Assembly: GCF_029633865.1 (NCBI RefSeq) | Contig: NC_079211.1 | Location: 146,248,067 to 146,312,066, forward strand | Source: Lampris incognitus | Taxonomy: Eukaryota; Chordata; Actinopteri; Lampriformes; Lampridae | DNA length: 64,000 bases | Direction: 5' to 3' | Shown: in pieces, positions 49,790 to 60,609 of the stretch | How positions within the stretch are numbered: the stretch's first letter is position 1 | Layout: every line of letters begins with the position of its first letter | Translations under genes and position numbers: made by a program | The notes under the pieces: model-generated | Told to the model about the DNA's origin: nothing | Database searches by the model: none | What the model saw: only the letters and a program-made list of their open reading frames with translations

Positions 49790-51584
49790 TGAGCGTGTGA
49801 CATAGCAAGTGTGGCGTGTGAGCGTGTGAAGAGGCATAATTGCGCGACTCTCACTCCCGAAGGGTGAGACTTGGCAGCCCTGTTTAAAGGCTTCACAGGC
49901 TTCTTCATGATACCCAGCTACGTACTTGTTCCAACCGGGCCTGACGTTATGTGTCTTATTTTTATACTGATAGTAGGGCTTACTGCCTTCATACAGAGCA
50001 CTAACAATATCATCATACATGCAGCGGATCTCTCTCCTATGCCTCGCATCCTTACAATTAATGTCTCTGCACATAACTGCATCTCTGAGCAGATGTATAT
50101 TACCCAAGGTTTCATCTGGATGGGCATGATAGGCTAAGATGTACTCCTTAATAAGAGCTGACCAGTCCAACCTTTCTGCGTTATCACTAACTCCATTACT
50201 ACACAGCACAGGCGGATGTTCAACATTTAAAGCCATAGCAAGAGGTATGTGATCAGTCGTTGCTGCCCCATACATAATACCCATAACTCCCCAACGAGGC
50301 ATGTGCATCAGCAGTGCAAATACAGTGGTCCAGCCATGACGTAGTGTGCCAGGCCTCACTTATGTACGTAAAAGTATTTGTAGGCAACAAGACTTTGCTT
50401 GACAATATAAGATTATTATCTTGGCAGAACTGAACCGTGTGATTCTCAAACAACGAATATCTGTCTGAGATATCAGCATTCAAATCCCTAAAGACATACA
50501 CATTGGAAGAAGTGTTATCTCGAATAAAGGAATTGATGAATGCAAGCCTATTTAGATATTCATCCTCATTCTGCTCCGCTGGCATCCATAGGGTGTGTAC
50601 ACATTTAGGATAAAGAATCCCCTGTCATTGTGAGTAAACTGTATTGCCATGCACCAGTCAACACCAAGCCTAACCACATTTATCAATGAGTCGAGCTTCT
50701 TATCCCACAGAATAGCCACCCCCCCTGGTATCCTGCCTCTGACTAGTCCCACGCCGAGGTCAGCTGTAGACTCCCCAGCCCCGTGAAAGTTCTCACTGAA
50801 GGAGTTTAGTTTTTCCAGCTCTTGCATACATAGTATGTCACAGTTCTCCAAAAGGTTGTCAATAACTATGCGGCGAGCTTTATCCCCTGCGCTCTGGCCC
50901 AGACGCAGGCCACGAGAGTTGTATGGCAAAACCTCAATGTTCATTTAGCAACCAAAGCAGTGTTTGACCCGATAACTCCACCCCTGCGCTGCTTATAATA
51001 GCGCCGGACAAGTGCCCCTTCAGGCCAGAGCTCCGGATTGCACATTTCTCCAACCTCGTTGCATTAAGCAGGTATTTTAAATGAGCCGAATCTACTGTGT
51101 ACTGAGCCAATCTTATGACAGATAACATCACGGCCAAGTTTATCTTTAAGTTTCCCAGATGGAGTGTCAGCGTCTAGGTCTGGTGTGAACTTGGTGGCAA
51201 AAGCACTCACCAGCTTCGTCTTCACAACCTCGATATTACTCCCAGCTCCGGTACCAGTAACGTTGCCAGATTCCTTTTTAAGCCCGGGGTGAACAGTACG
51301 TGAGCTTGAGTGAATAGCAACTTTCGCGGGGCGACGTTTCACGACTTGACTCCACATTGAGGCACCTGGCAGAGACGTTACTCCACCAGGACCCTCTGCT
51401 ACCTCAGCCTTCTCCACTTCCAGAGTGGAGAAGGCTGCTGAAGCTCCCTCCTTTGCTCCCAGGCCCGGGGCTTCCACCGGTGCAGCCCCAGATGCCGCGC
51501 CGACCAGGCCGGCGGCTCCATCCCGTGTAGCTAAAAGCGCAAGAACGAGATTTTTGTTTTTTAAATGAGTGAATACAGCAAGTG
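49790..51584 (-). pseudogene. LINE with ORF1 and AP endonuclease, no RT, minus strand
   Basis: The ORF1 end is at 51584-51064 (VVKTKLVSAFATKFTPDLDA, LGRDVICHKIGSVHSRFGSF). ORF2 starts at 50944 (MNIEVLPYNSRGLRLGQ; NCDILCMQELEKL; GGVAILWDKKL) and continues after a frameshift at about 50555 with VYVFRDLNADISDRYSLFEN (normally GDFNAD) and FTYISEAWHTTSWLDHCICT, then DHIPLAMALNVEHPP. These are AP-endonuclease motifs; the D of GDFN is preceded by R rather than G. The frame fades near 49790 without reaching an RT. The clade is uncertain (CR1/Rex-like or Tx1-like). Confidence 0.75.
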
Positions 51585-51926
51585 CTAAGAGCAAGTAACA
51601 GGGTAGTAGTTCTTGAAAAGGGGAGTTTTCAACCTGTGTCGAAAGATGGGCAGCGACTCGGCTGTCCTGGCATCAGTGGGGAGTTCATTCCACCACTGTG
51701 GGGCCGGGACAGAAGCGAGCCGTGACCGGGTCGATCGGCAGCAGGGGCCTCTGAGCGACGGGGCGACCAGGCGTCCCGAGGCAGCATAGCGAGGTGGTCG
51801 TGCGGGGGTGTAGGGCTTGACCGTGGCCTGGAGATAGGAAGGAGCTGTTCCTTTCTCTGCCCTGTAGGCTAGCACCGGAGTCTTAAACCGGATGCGAGCA
51901 GCTACTGGGAGCCAGTGTAGGGACAC
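51585..51926 (-). pseudogene. L2-like LINE RT C-terminus, minus strand
   Basis: LHWLPVAARIRFKTPVLAYR, YLQATVKPYTPARPPR, LASVPAPQWWNELPTDARTA and ESLPIFRHRLKTPLFKNYYP are the standard fish L2 tail. It directly abuts the LINE at 49790-51584, so one was inserted against the other. Confidence 0.8.
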
Positions 51927-53250
51927 GAGAAGGGGAGTTGTGTGGGTAACTGGTGACAGATGGGGTCTGGGCTGCTACTTTAGAAATTTAGGCTTTTACA
52001 ACCGTGCTGACAAGTTCAACCCAACCACAAGACCAGATCCCAAATAAGAGAAATGCCGAGGCATTGGTCCTCACAGAGACGTGAAGGTTGCAGATCTAAT
52101 TGAGCCGCCTGCCACCATAAAGGTGAGACCTGGAGGTGACTATGAACACTGCCTTGACTCCTCTGTAGACTAGCTATGTCTTTGTTATCTCGAGGTTTCA
52201 GAAAAGGTCATTGTTTTTTTTTTTCTTCATATACTTTAAGATCTTATTGTCTGAGTCTCTCTGCAGCCTTTCCTTAGTACGACGTGTACACTGTTGTACT
52301 GGGTGGTGGTCCGTTTAACACCGGGTCAGTAGCAGATGGTATGGTTGTCCCTAAGTTTGAGGAGAGGCGTGATGGAATCCGTCTGCGTTTTCAGCAATGG
52401 GAAAGTCCACACGGAAAGACCATTGCCCCCATCTACAACAGTACTATGGACAATCTGTCTGGGATCACATGCGGTGTTGATTGTATCAGTGATAATACAG
52501 GGTCGTCAGACACATTTGTTTTTCTCTTTTAATATTGCAAGGGCCACAGTAGGTACTGTGTGGGTATTAGCCACATTTCATTTGCTCCACTTATAGGTGC
52601 ATGGCCAAGAATAGCACAGTCTATGCTATAATGATTGGCTGTTCAGCTAAATATCCACTCCAACTCTCATCACCCAAAGACATCTGGAGCCATGAAACGA
52701 AAAGATCTTACATTCAACACGACTCTTTCCCCTACTGTATTTGGTCTCTTTTACAAGTTCAATAGACGCGTTCGTTATTTCGATAGGTTGCACTTTTGGA
52801 CAAACTGAACTCGGCGCCCGTGGGGAAAATGACTGGTTGTTATACCCGCAATGCAGCTTCCCCCATGCATTGCCTCAAAAGTGAAAGGAGCACATCTTTT
52901 ACATCTTCTTCTTTTTTGCAGCAGCAGCAGCAAATTTTCTATTTTTATTGTAAAATTGACCCAGTTTGTGTTATTGTAAACTCCTGGGATGATCAGTGCT
53001 CGGGAGTGTTTCGGTGTTACTGGTCAGAAAACGACCTGAGACATGACTACTTTTAGGTTTGCCAGAGCTCAGAGGAGGACATAGGGAGGTAGCTCATCAT
53101 TCTGCTCACGTGGTTTTTCTCCATCACTCGTGTGTGTGTGTGAATGACAGCTGAATGAGATTTTTGGTGATCATCTGTAACATCTTGAGGAAATGCTATG
53201 ATTTCTGGTAGCTGCCCAATATAGTGTGGAGATATTCCTTGGAGGCTACC
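51927..53250. other. Intergenic, unassigned
   Basis: A plus-strand frame of 82 codons at 52284-52532 (VVLGGGPFNTGSVADGMVVP...) has no family I recognise and no good start context; I do not call it a gene. Nothing else stands out. Confidence 0.5.
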
Positions 53251-53251
53251 G

Positions 53252-53252
53252 T

Positions 53253-53291
<39 letters not shown>
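53252..53291 (+). repeat. (CA)n(TA)n microsatellite
   Basis: Ten CA units followed by ten TA units. Confidence 0.95.
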
Positions 53292-54820
53292 ATCCACATA
53301 GATTAATCCACATAGATCTAAATTTGTTAACTTTCATAATGGAAGTTATAAAAGGTTACATCTAATGAAGAAAATACTGGAAAGTAACTCAGAGTAACGA
53401 TAATCTGCTGTGGTTAGTGGCAAGAAAACTAATTAGTGGCGGGAAAAGTGCTCCTAATAAGTCAGTCATATTTCACGTAAGATCAACATTATTCATTCGG
53501 TTCTGTGGAGCAGCAACAGGTGTAGACAGTGCATGTAGAATAACAGTAAAAACACAATAATGAATCTGTACAGTTGTTTTAGATACAGATCCTTACGATG
53601 CTAACAGCGAATATCCAAAGCAAATACTGCAAGATGCAGTGACAGAGGTGGGAATGAGGAGACCAGTTCAGTGGTCCGGGCTCCTCGGCGATGTTGCTTG
53701 AGGCTGTAGGGTTAAACTTTGGCATCTGTTAGTCTGAGTTTTTGAAAGCAACGCATCCGAGGGAAACGCTGAAAACCCCACTGGCTGTTGAGCATGACGG
53801 GAGATGTGGCGGCTCGGTGGTTGGTGCACCTTTTTGAAACGGTGATGTGCTCCATGGGGTGGAGAAAGTAAAGCCTCGGTGGTTCAGTGCTCTGCTGTGC
53901 CAGCTTATGGATTCTGGACCGGCGTCTGCTATCATACCTGTGCTTTGAAAGCCGGTATCCAAAGGCCTCAGAAAAGATGCAAGGTGGGGGTTACGAGACA
54001 GGAGGACGCCATCGGCGTTGTCAGGCCAAATATGCAAAATATCACTGTGTCACAACCAAAGGTGTCAAGATATGGAGTAATTGCAGTGATGAAGTGAGAA
54101 CATGTGAGTCAATCATCAAATTTGCAAGACTCTTTACAAATAAGATCTAGAGCAGATGTGGGGTGGAGCTGGGACGTGTTGTGTGAGTGGCTCTGGAGCT
54201 GTTCTGGTGTCGCCCTGCACTTGCTTTGTTCTTGTTGTGCTGGATGAAGGATCTTTGTTTGGTTTACTAGACGGACGTCATGGTCGCTCGCTGGTGGCAG
54301 ACGGTTGAGTTTTCATTTAAACCACACGCGGGTCACTGTTGAAATACTGACATAGAAAGAGGGGGCGGGACTAGAAAAGGTTGTTTTTTTTTAAACTTCT
54401 GCCCACTCCTTTTCCAACTGCCGAGATTTGAAACAAGTGTTTGATGATGACGTTGCTCGCTTGTTTTGATTTGTTCTTTTAGTCTACATAAAAAAAATCT
54501 AATGTTGGAAATAAATAAATAAATAAATGTGCGGTGGTCTTCGTGACGTAACAGTCTGTCAGAATAAATGCAGGTCTCTAAACTAACTAAGTGTGTGCGT
54601 GCGCAACCTTGTGAAACAAAAATGATAGACCTGCCAGTGGTTGCTCCTATAATTGCGCATTAAAATGAGCAAGGTTGAGAACCAATGGCCCAATGAAGGC
54701 CTCACCCCGTGGACGCTCTGGCCGTGACCGGTTACGGCGAGTCTGGCATACGAACCTCCCAGCCACGTGATGAGCGGGTTGCAAGAACGGCGCTTTAGTC
54801 CGCTCGGCCAACAGACCTAC
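53292..54820. other. Intergenic, unassigned
   Basis: No gene. Several short frames at 53729-54150 do not resemble any family. Confidence 0.5.
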
Positions 54821-54821
54821 T

Positions 54822-55245
54822 AACGTATGCAGTGTATTAATAACTCAGCTGGGTATTTATCTTGACAGAATAGAGTTTAAAAACCGTTGGTCGTTCTAGT
54901 AGTTTTTAAGATCCGGTCATTGTTTGGGACTGTTTCAATATTTATTTTCAGTTCTTCTTTTTTTTTTACATGTCACGTTTTATAAGCCTTGTTACGTTTG
55001 TTAGATTAGCAACATGTGTTTTCCCTTTTGTTTTTCCAGGTAATATTTTCACTTTTTCTATTTTGCTATTCAAGTTCAACCATGTCTCTGTGAAGTTTAA
55101 ATTGTTTAAAAATAATATTATAGTTGTTAAAATGTTGATTTTGGTGTCAGTCGTTTCCTAATAGAAAAACTAACATGTGCAATGTATTAATATCTCAACT
55201 GGGGATTTATCTTGACAGAATACAGAGTTTAAAAACTGGCCGTCA
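54822..55245 (+). repeat. Diverged local duplication (about 75-80-bp block, 350 bp apart)
   Basis: ctaacgtatgcagtgtattaa...cttgacagaatagagttt (about 54822-54885) recurs as ctaacatgtgcaatgtattaa...cttgacagaatacagagttt (about 55168-55232). The second copy is the insertion point of the SINE at 55249. Confidence 0.75.
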
Positions 55246-55248
55246 TTT

Positions 55249-55638
55249 TTTTTTATGTTTAGTTCTGATTTTTCCCTTTTTCTCCCAATTTAGTGACCAA
55301 TCGATCCCTATTCTAGTTCAAACACCCGCCCCCGTATTGTTTGCGTTCGCCAACTGCATCCCTCCGGCCGGCAGTCTCGAGGGAGACGCCTCGCCACTTT
55401 CGTGACAAGGCGAATCCAGGCCGAACCACTGCTTTTCCCGCACACACACATAGACGCATTCATGTGACGAACACAAGCCGACTCCGCCCCCCTCCCGAAG
55501 ACGGCATTCCCAATTATTGCTGCTTCATCGAGTCCGAGTCCGGCTCTGACGAGACCGGGGTGCGAACCCCGGTCCCCAGTGGGCAACTGCATCGACCCAA
55601 ACCGATGCTTAGACCGCTACACCAGCACGGACCCAAAT
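55249..55638 (-). mobile_element. tRNA-headed SINE, family C, minus strand
   Basis: Exact 13-bp duplication ctggccgtcattt (55236-55248, 55639-55651). The reverse complement opens gtgctggtgtagcggtctaa, has box B accggggttcgcaccccgg, and ends attgggagaaaaagggaaaa, the same tail type as family B. Confidence 0.9.
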
Positions 55639-55832
55639 CTGGCCGTCATTTGACGGCCCATGGTCATTTTAGGTAGGAGTGAAATCCCTGTTGATTAAAC
55701 CATAAGTAAATATAATCAAGTAAAGTATAATCAAGTAAATATAATCATAAGTAAATATAATGTCATAGCAGTCTCTGCTATCTTTAATAACTGATTACAA
55801 AAGAGTCAAAGTCAAACTGTGCTTTTCTGCTG

Positions 55833-55838
55833 TTTATT
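55833..55838 (-). terminator. Candidate poly(A) signal for the 752-aa gene or an LTR
   Basis: AATAAA on the minus strand, followed downstream by a T/GT-rich stretch (tttgactttgactcttttgt). If it serves the gene ending at 57569, the 3' UTR is 1.7 kb and contains the whole GC-rich array. The tgtcacg at 55849 on the plus strand could instead be an LTR edge. Confidence 0.35.
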
Positions 55839-55984
55839 GAAGCATTTATGTCACGGGCGGGAGCAGCAGGGGACCAAAAAGCAGACAGCAAGGACAGGCT
55901 GGGTTCGAACACTGCTTTAATAACAAAACAAAAAGAACTTGCACAAAAGCAGGAACAGACAGATCAGGAGGGCGACAAGGACGC

Positions 55985-57545
55985 AGGACCAGGTGCAGAG
56001 CAGCTCCGGCGGACGGGCAGATGGATGACCCGGAGGCCGGCGACGCCGACTGTACCGCCGCTCGGGAAACCGACTTCGGAGGCGCTGGATGGGCGCCGCT
56101 CGGGGAACGAGCTTAGGAAGCGGCTCAAGGGCCACCACTCGGGGAGCATGCTTTGGAGGCAGGGGAAGAGCCGCTGCTCAGGGAGCAGGATTCGGAGGCG
56201 GCAAAAGGGCCTTCGCTCGGGGAACAACGGCGGAAGGGCCGTCACTCGGGCACCAGACTTTGGAGTTTTGATGCTTTGTAGGCGGCGGGGCAGCCGATTG
56301 AGGACCTGACTTCATAGGCAGCGGGAGGGCAGCCACTCGGGGACCAGGCTTCAGAGGTTGCGGCAGGGCCGCCGCTTGGAGAGCAGGCTTCGGACTTGGC
56401 GGAGCAGCTGTTTGGGGACCTAACTTTGGAGGCGAACGGAGGGCCACTGCTCGGGGCTGCTGCTGCTTCGGAGGTGGCGGCGGGTTGGCTGCTCGAGGAG
56501 CAGAATTCAGAGGCAGCTGAAGAGCTGCTGCTGCTTCGGAGGCAGCTCAGGAACAGACCGCCCGTCGGCAAAGACAGCCGGGAGCACAGGAACGGACAAC
56601 CCATTGAGGAAAGCTAGGATGCTGGGCGGCTCAGGCTCTGGGATGCCATGCGGCTGAGGCTCTGGAATGAGGCCCAGGAGTGCCGGGCGGCTGAAGCTCG
56701 GGGCGCCAGGTGGATCAGGGGCGCAGGCTTTGGAGGCAGCGGAAGGGCCGCCACTCGGGGACCAGACTTCGGTGTCTGCAGAAAGGCTGCTGCGAGGCAG
56801 CTGCTTGGGGAGCAAGTTTTGATGCTTCGGAGGCGGCTGGGCAGCCGATCGAGGACCTGAAAAGTCTTCGGAGGTAGCTGAAGGGCGGCAGCGAGTAGGC
56901 TTCGAGCGCGGTGGGACAGCTGCTCGGGGACCTGACTGGGGGAGCTATTTTGAGGCTTCGGAGGTGGCGGGTTATCCGCTAGGGGAGGACATTTCAGAGG
57001 CTGAGGAGTATCCGCTCGGTGAAGACGCTTGAGGGGCGGCGGGGCAGCCGCTTGGGGAACATTCTTTGGAGGCGGCTGAAGGGCCGCTGCACGGGGACCT
57101 TGATCTTGGAGGCAGTGGGAGGGCTGCCGCTCGGGGACCAGTGTTCAGAGGCAGTGGAAGGGCCGCTGCTGCTTTGTAGGCAGCGGCGGCTCTGGGGAGC
57201 AGGCTTCGGAGGCAGCGGGGCAGCCGTTCGGGGACCAGACTTTGGAGGCAGCTAAAGGGCCGCCGCTTGGGGACCAGACTTCGGAGGCGGCGGAAGGGTT
57301 GCTGCTTGCAGAGCAGGCTTCGGAGGTGTCGGGGCAGCCACTTGAGGACTCAGTTTCGGAGGCAGCGAAAGGGCCGCCGCTTGGGGACTAGGCTTTGTAG
57401 GTTGCAAAAGTGCCGCTGCTCAGAGACCAGACTTTGGAGGTGCAGTTCCACCGATCGATGACAAGTTTTCGGAGGCGGCGGAAGAGCAGCCGCTCGGGGA
57501 CCAGGTCTTGGAGGCGGCAGAAGAGCCGCCTGCGAGGCCTGGTCC
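55985..57545 (-). repeat. GC-rich degenerate minisatellite
   Basis: Repeating words gggaccagacttcggaggc, ggcggaagggccgccgctcg and ggcagccgcttgggga, about 55-60 bp per period with heavy variation. Pro/Ser/Ala-rich frames on the minus strand and Gly/Arg-rich frames on the plus strand result from composition. It begins a few bases after the stop codon of the gene at 57569. Confidence 0.85.
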
Positions 57546-57568
57546 CCGAGCGGCGTACTATAATTTAA

Positions 57569-59558
57569 TTAGAAACAGGAACAGGGTTTAACAATGGCGA
57601 GGATGATCCTCCTGAAGATGGAAGGCCTCCTGCCTTGTTTTCCAGATGTGTCCGGAGAGGATTTTCTCTCAGTGTTGCCAGTCGGGGCTTCAGAAGGCAC
57701 CTTCTCTTTAAAGGTGACGCTGGTGCCTTCATTGCCAGCAACCTTGGAGCTTCCTCTCTTTGTTTTGCAGCAGAAATTCTTAAAGTGCTTTAACAAGCCA
57801 CGTTTTGTTTTCAATGACTCTGGCCTGGGAGGTGTCTCTATCTTAAGATGCGTCTTCAGGGACCTCACCAAGGCATCAATGAAAGCTTCGTCCCCACTCT
57901 CCATGGCCGCCTCCATTACATCAGACCCAAATTCAGCCAGCAGATCCCTCATCACTGCCTTATACACTTTTTTAATTTGAGGATCTGGCGGGTCGCTCAT
58001 TTTCTTCTGAGACAGATGTTTGATCATCTGATCAATTACTTCAGATGATTCAGTGTTGTTTGTGGACTCGACCTGCCTCTGCAGCCTCACGAGCAGCCTC
58101 ACAAGCAGCAGCGTTTTAATGTAGCTTAGAGACTCACTGCTGCTCTCGGAGGAAGAGTACTCACCTCTCATGTCAAACACAACGAAAGTAGAGAAGGACT
58201 TTTTGGAACTCTCAGGCCTTTCATTCCTCTGTTCCATGTGTGCTGGACCCTGTCTTGCTCCTGCTCTGATCCTTGCAGTCATCCACCCCCCTGGCTTTTT
58301 GACCTTTTCTTCATCTTGTTCATCAGTCCCCTGTAACTCCCGCACAAGCCAGACTTCAGCCTGGTTTAGGAAGCGCCGTACAGCTCCCTCTGTTATGGCA
58401 TACAATAAAAAAGATCGGGAGCCAAGCTCAGCAGTGTCGCTTTTGCTCTGAGAGTGCAAAATAACGCCGTCTGACAGGCAACGTCCAATTGGTACCACGG
58501 GAGTCGGATACTGGCTTTCATCCATGAGGAGGTCATAGATCCCTGAAGTGAGGTCTCCTGAAAGGCTCTGCAGCTCACTGCTTGAGATGGATGTTTTTCT
58601 TCCACAACCATACTTTGAATTGAGGTGTTCCTCAACCACACTGGTGACAAACTTCTCGACAGCCTTCAATTTTTCATCAAAGGCTGTGATAGGGGGGGCT
58701 GATCTGCTCCTGACTTTAAACATGTCACCACGGAGTTTGGATGAGTTGGCTATGGATCCGAGGTGGCTCATCAACTCCTCATGGGCTGTCTGTGGCGTGT
58801 GTGACTGGCTCAGATAGGCTATGGCCTCTGAAATCTGTTCTGTGGAGCCCACTACTACGCAGCTCTTAGGTTGGCCAGAAGCCTGATTATGGCCTTTGGG
58901 TGGCATCCTCGTACATCTTCTGAGGGCTTCCATCAAGCGACACATATTTTCCTTAGCAAACTGCAAAAAGGGTTTTCTTGATTTCACCTGAATTACAGAA
59001 TGCTGTGACTCAGCTTCTACTTTGTCACTGTCAGTTGGTGCAGAAAGCGAAGACTTCGTGTCTGACTGAGGAAATTCAGCAGAACCGGAAAACACGCTGG
59101 CTCTCTGCAGGTGGTCGCTGTCCAGCATGATGTCCTCATTGACAGGTGTTGAAACCCCCCCTCCAGCGGTTGGGAATTTCTCTGTCGAGGCAGAAGTGGC
59201 TACACGTACATGGCCTTTTGTCCAGTGCCCCTTTATCTTTCCCAGGCACCTTTTAATAAAGGCTCCCATTGCAGCTGCCATCCTGCAGAGTGAGTAGGGG
59301 CATGTGAAGCACCCACTCACGTAAACAATCGGTACACCTGTCTCTATACCTGGTGTCTGCAGGGCTTCAGAAATGACTGAATTTACTTTCTGAGCTGCTG
59401 CCTTGGCAACTAGCCTGTTCACCTCAACCGATAATTTGTTAAATTCCTCATCCAGTTGCATGATATCAGCCACAGGCACGAGAACATTACCCAGGCTCTT
59501 CTGGACCTCTTCTTCTGTGATAGTGAGATGATCAATCTCACCTGTCCTAGCCTGGGAC
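57569..59558 (-). CDS. 752-aa gene, coding exon 3 and stop
   Basis: 1990 nt, residues 90-752. Acceptor taaaag before GTCCCAGGC; the frame continues unbroken from TGEIDHLTITEEEVQKSLGN to the TAA at 57571-57569. The acceptor has a weak pyrimidine tract (ttattttgataatttaaaag), so its exact position is the least certain junction. Confidence 0.8.
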
Positions 59559-60440
59559 CTTTTAAATTATCAAAATAAGAGAAAAAAAACATGAGCAAAC
59601 GGATCTACTTATATCAGGTCTAACACAAGGCATTATGCATTTCACTGATTTAAGAAATGTTTGAAGCTCTGATGCTACAGAATGGTGAGCTGTTCACAAT
59701 GAAGAAAGTTACTGATGAGTATTACATGTTAGATATTTAGCCTTTCAATGTTTCAACATCAATATTATAATTTTTCAAATAAGTTAATGTTTTACATTAT
59801 ATCAAATGTGTTGCATGTAAAAGTTGCATGTAACAATAATTATATAACTAATATGGTAATTAAATATAATAAAAATGGTAATCGAAGTTAAAAGTAGTTG
59901 ATCGTACTCTGACTAATTCTATAAAAGTAACCAAGCAGAGGGAAATTTGAAAAGTAGTATTCATCAAAACAGGCTCGTTGATCTGAAGCTTTCAGAGCAC
60001 ATTATTGTAAATGTGTATTTTGGCTTTTCTATGTGGACTTACGATGCTGCAGACGAGCCTGATCTAAGCGTTGGGACATTCCCATTCATCCGGATGTATT
60101 GCTGGACCATGGGTAGGATGGTTTCTAGGACTGCTGTTGCTGCAGCCTGGACTATGTCCATGGACAAGCCCGCCACGTGGGCCATTATTTCAGGGTCCAT
60201 GGTGTCTTCAAGCATCATCCTCCATTGTCTATAGAACAAAAATACATGTACATTAATATTCATCTGTATGTTAAGACTTTAATGTAACGCTGTTCTTCTG
60301 TTCAATGTTTACTTATAAAACGTCAAACGCAACAATAAACCGAAAAGCAGCACTTACTCTGCACTGAGACCGGCCAAAAATTGTTCCATGATCAGGTGGA
60401 GTTCATCCATGCTGACAGTTCTATCCATAATGGTGTTCAT
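57569..60440 (-). CDS. Unrecognised 752-aa protein, 3 exons, TATA promoter
   Basis: Minus-strand join 60440-60358, 60228-60043, 59558-57569: 2259 nt, 752 codons plus TAA, GT-AG introns, phases consistent (2 and 2). Residues 1-110 are helical and Met/Leu-rich (MNTIMDRTVSMDELHLIMEQ; EQWRMMLEDTMDPEIMAHVA). A Cys cluster lies at about 172-194 (GCFTCPYSLCRMAAAMGAFI-KRC), then a Ser/Thr-rich stretch (about 210-290), a conserved-looking block with VVPIGRCLSDGVILHSQSKS and AVRRFLNQAEVWLVRELQGT, a Leu-rich segment (SYIKTLLLVRLLVRLQRQVE) and a Lys/Arg-rich tail (about 690-752) ending PSIFRRIILAIVKPCSCF. The terminal CSCF after a basic stretch resembles a CaaX box. I do not recognise the family; it looks like a fish-lineage gene. 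Codons are regular, with no stops or frameshifts over 2 kb, so it is probably functional. Confidence 0.85.
60043..60228 (-). CDS. 752-aa gene, coding exon 2
   Basis: 186 nt, residues 28-90, (E)QWRMMLEDTMDPEIMAHVAG...LRSGSSAA; acceptor ttctatag, donor gtaagt. Confidence 0.85.
60358..60440 (-). CDS. 752-aa gene, coding exon 1 with start
   Basis: 83 nt, MNTIMDRTVSMDELHLIMEQ-FLAGLSA; donor gtaagt. The ATG lies 79-87 bp downstream of the TATA box. The longer open frame upstream runs through the promoter and is not used. Confidence 0.85.
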
Positions 60441-60518
60441 CGCTAAACGTTCGGCAAAGCTCTGCGTTCCTCTCTCTCCGACGTCTCTCGAGAAATGAGC
60501 AGAGCCACGCCCACGGCG

Positions 60519-60527
60519 CCTTTTATA
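60519..60527 (-). promoter_or_regulatory. TATA box of the 752-aa gene
   Basis: TATAAAAGG on the minus strand, 79 bp upstream of the ATG, with a GTGGGCGTGGC (Sp1/KLF-type) box just downstream at 60503-60513. A strong TATA box suggests an inducible or tissue-restricted gene. Confidence 0.7.
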
Positions 60528-60576
60528 CACGCGGAGTCTCCGCCCACACACCACAGGGATTCGAGAACGCCAACAC

Positions 60577-60586
60577 GTCACGTGAT
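60577..60586 (-). promoter_or_regulatory. CACGTG E-box upstream of the 752-aa gene
   Basis: GTCACGTGAT, about 50 bp upstream of the TATA box, fits USF/MITF/TFEB-type (CLEAR-like) sites. The functional meaning is inferred only. Confidence 0.4.
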
Positions 60587-60609
60587 TAAAGAGACAGTAC
60601 ACCAATTCA

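Noticed and set aside
52284-52532. 82-codon plus-strand frame (VVLGGGPFNTGSVADG...)
   Set aside because: Looks protein-like but I recognise no family and see no splice or promoter support.
55848-57461. Gly/Arg- and Pro/Ser-rich frames on both strands
   Set aside because: Composition of a GC-rich minisatellite; frames lack homology and change with each period.
60441-60605. N-terminal extension of the 752-aa protein (from 60605)
   Set aside because: It would cross the TATA box and promoter; the ATG at 60440 lies just downstream of the expected transcription start.
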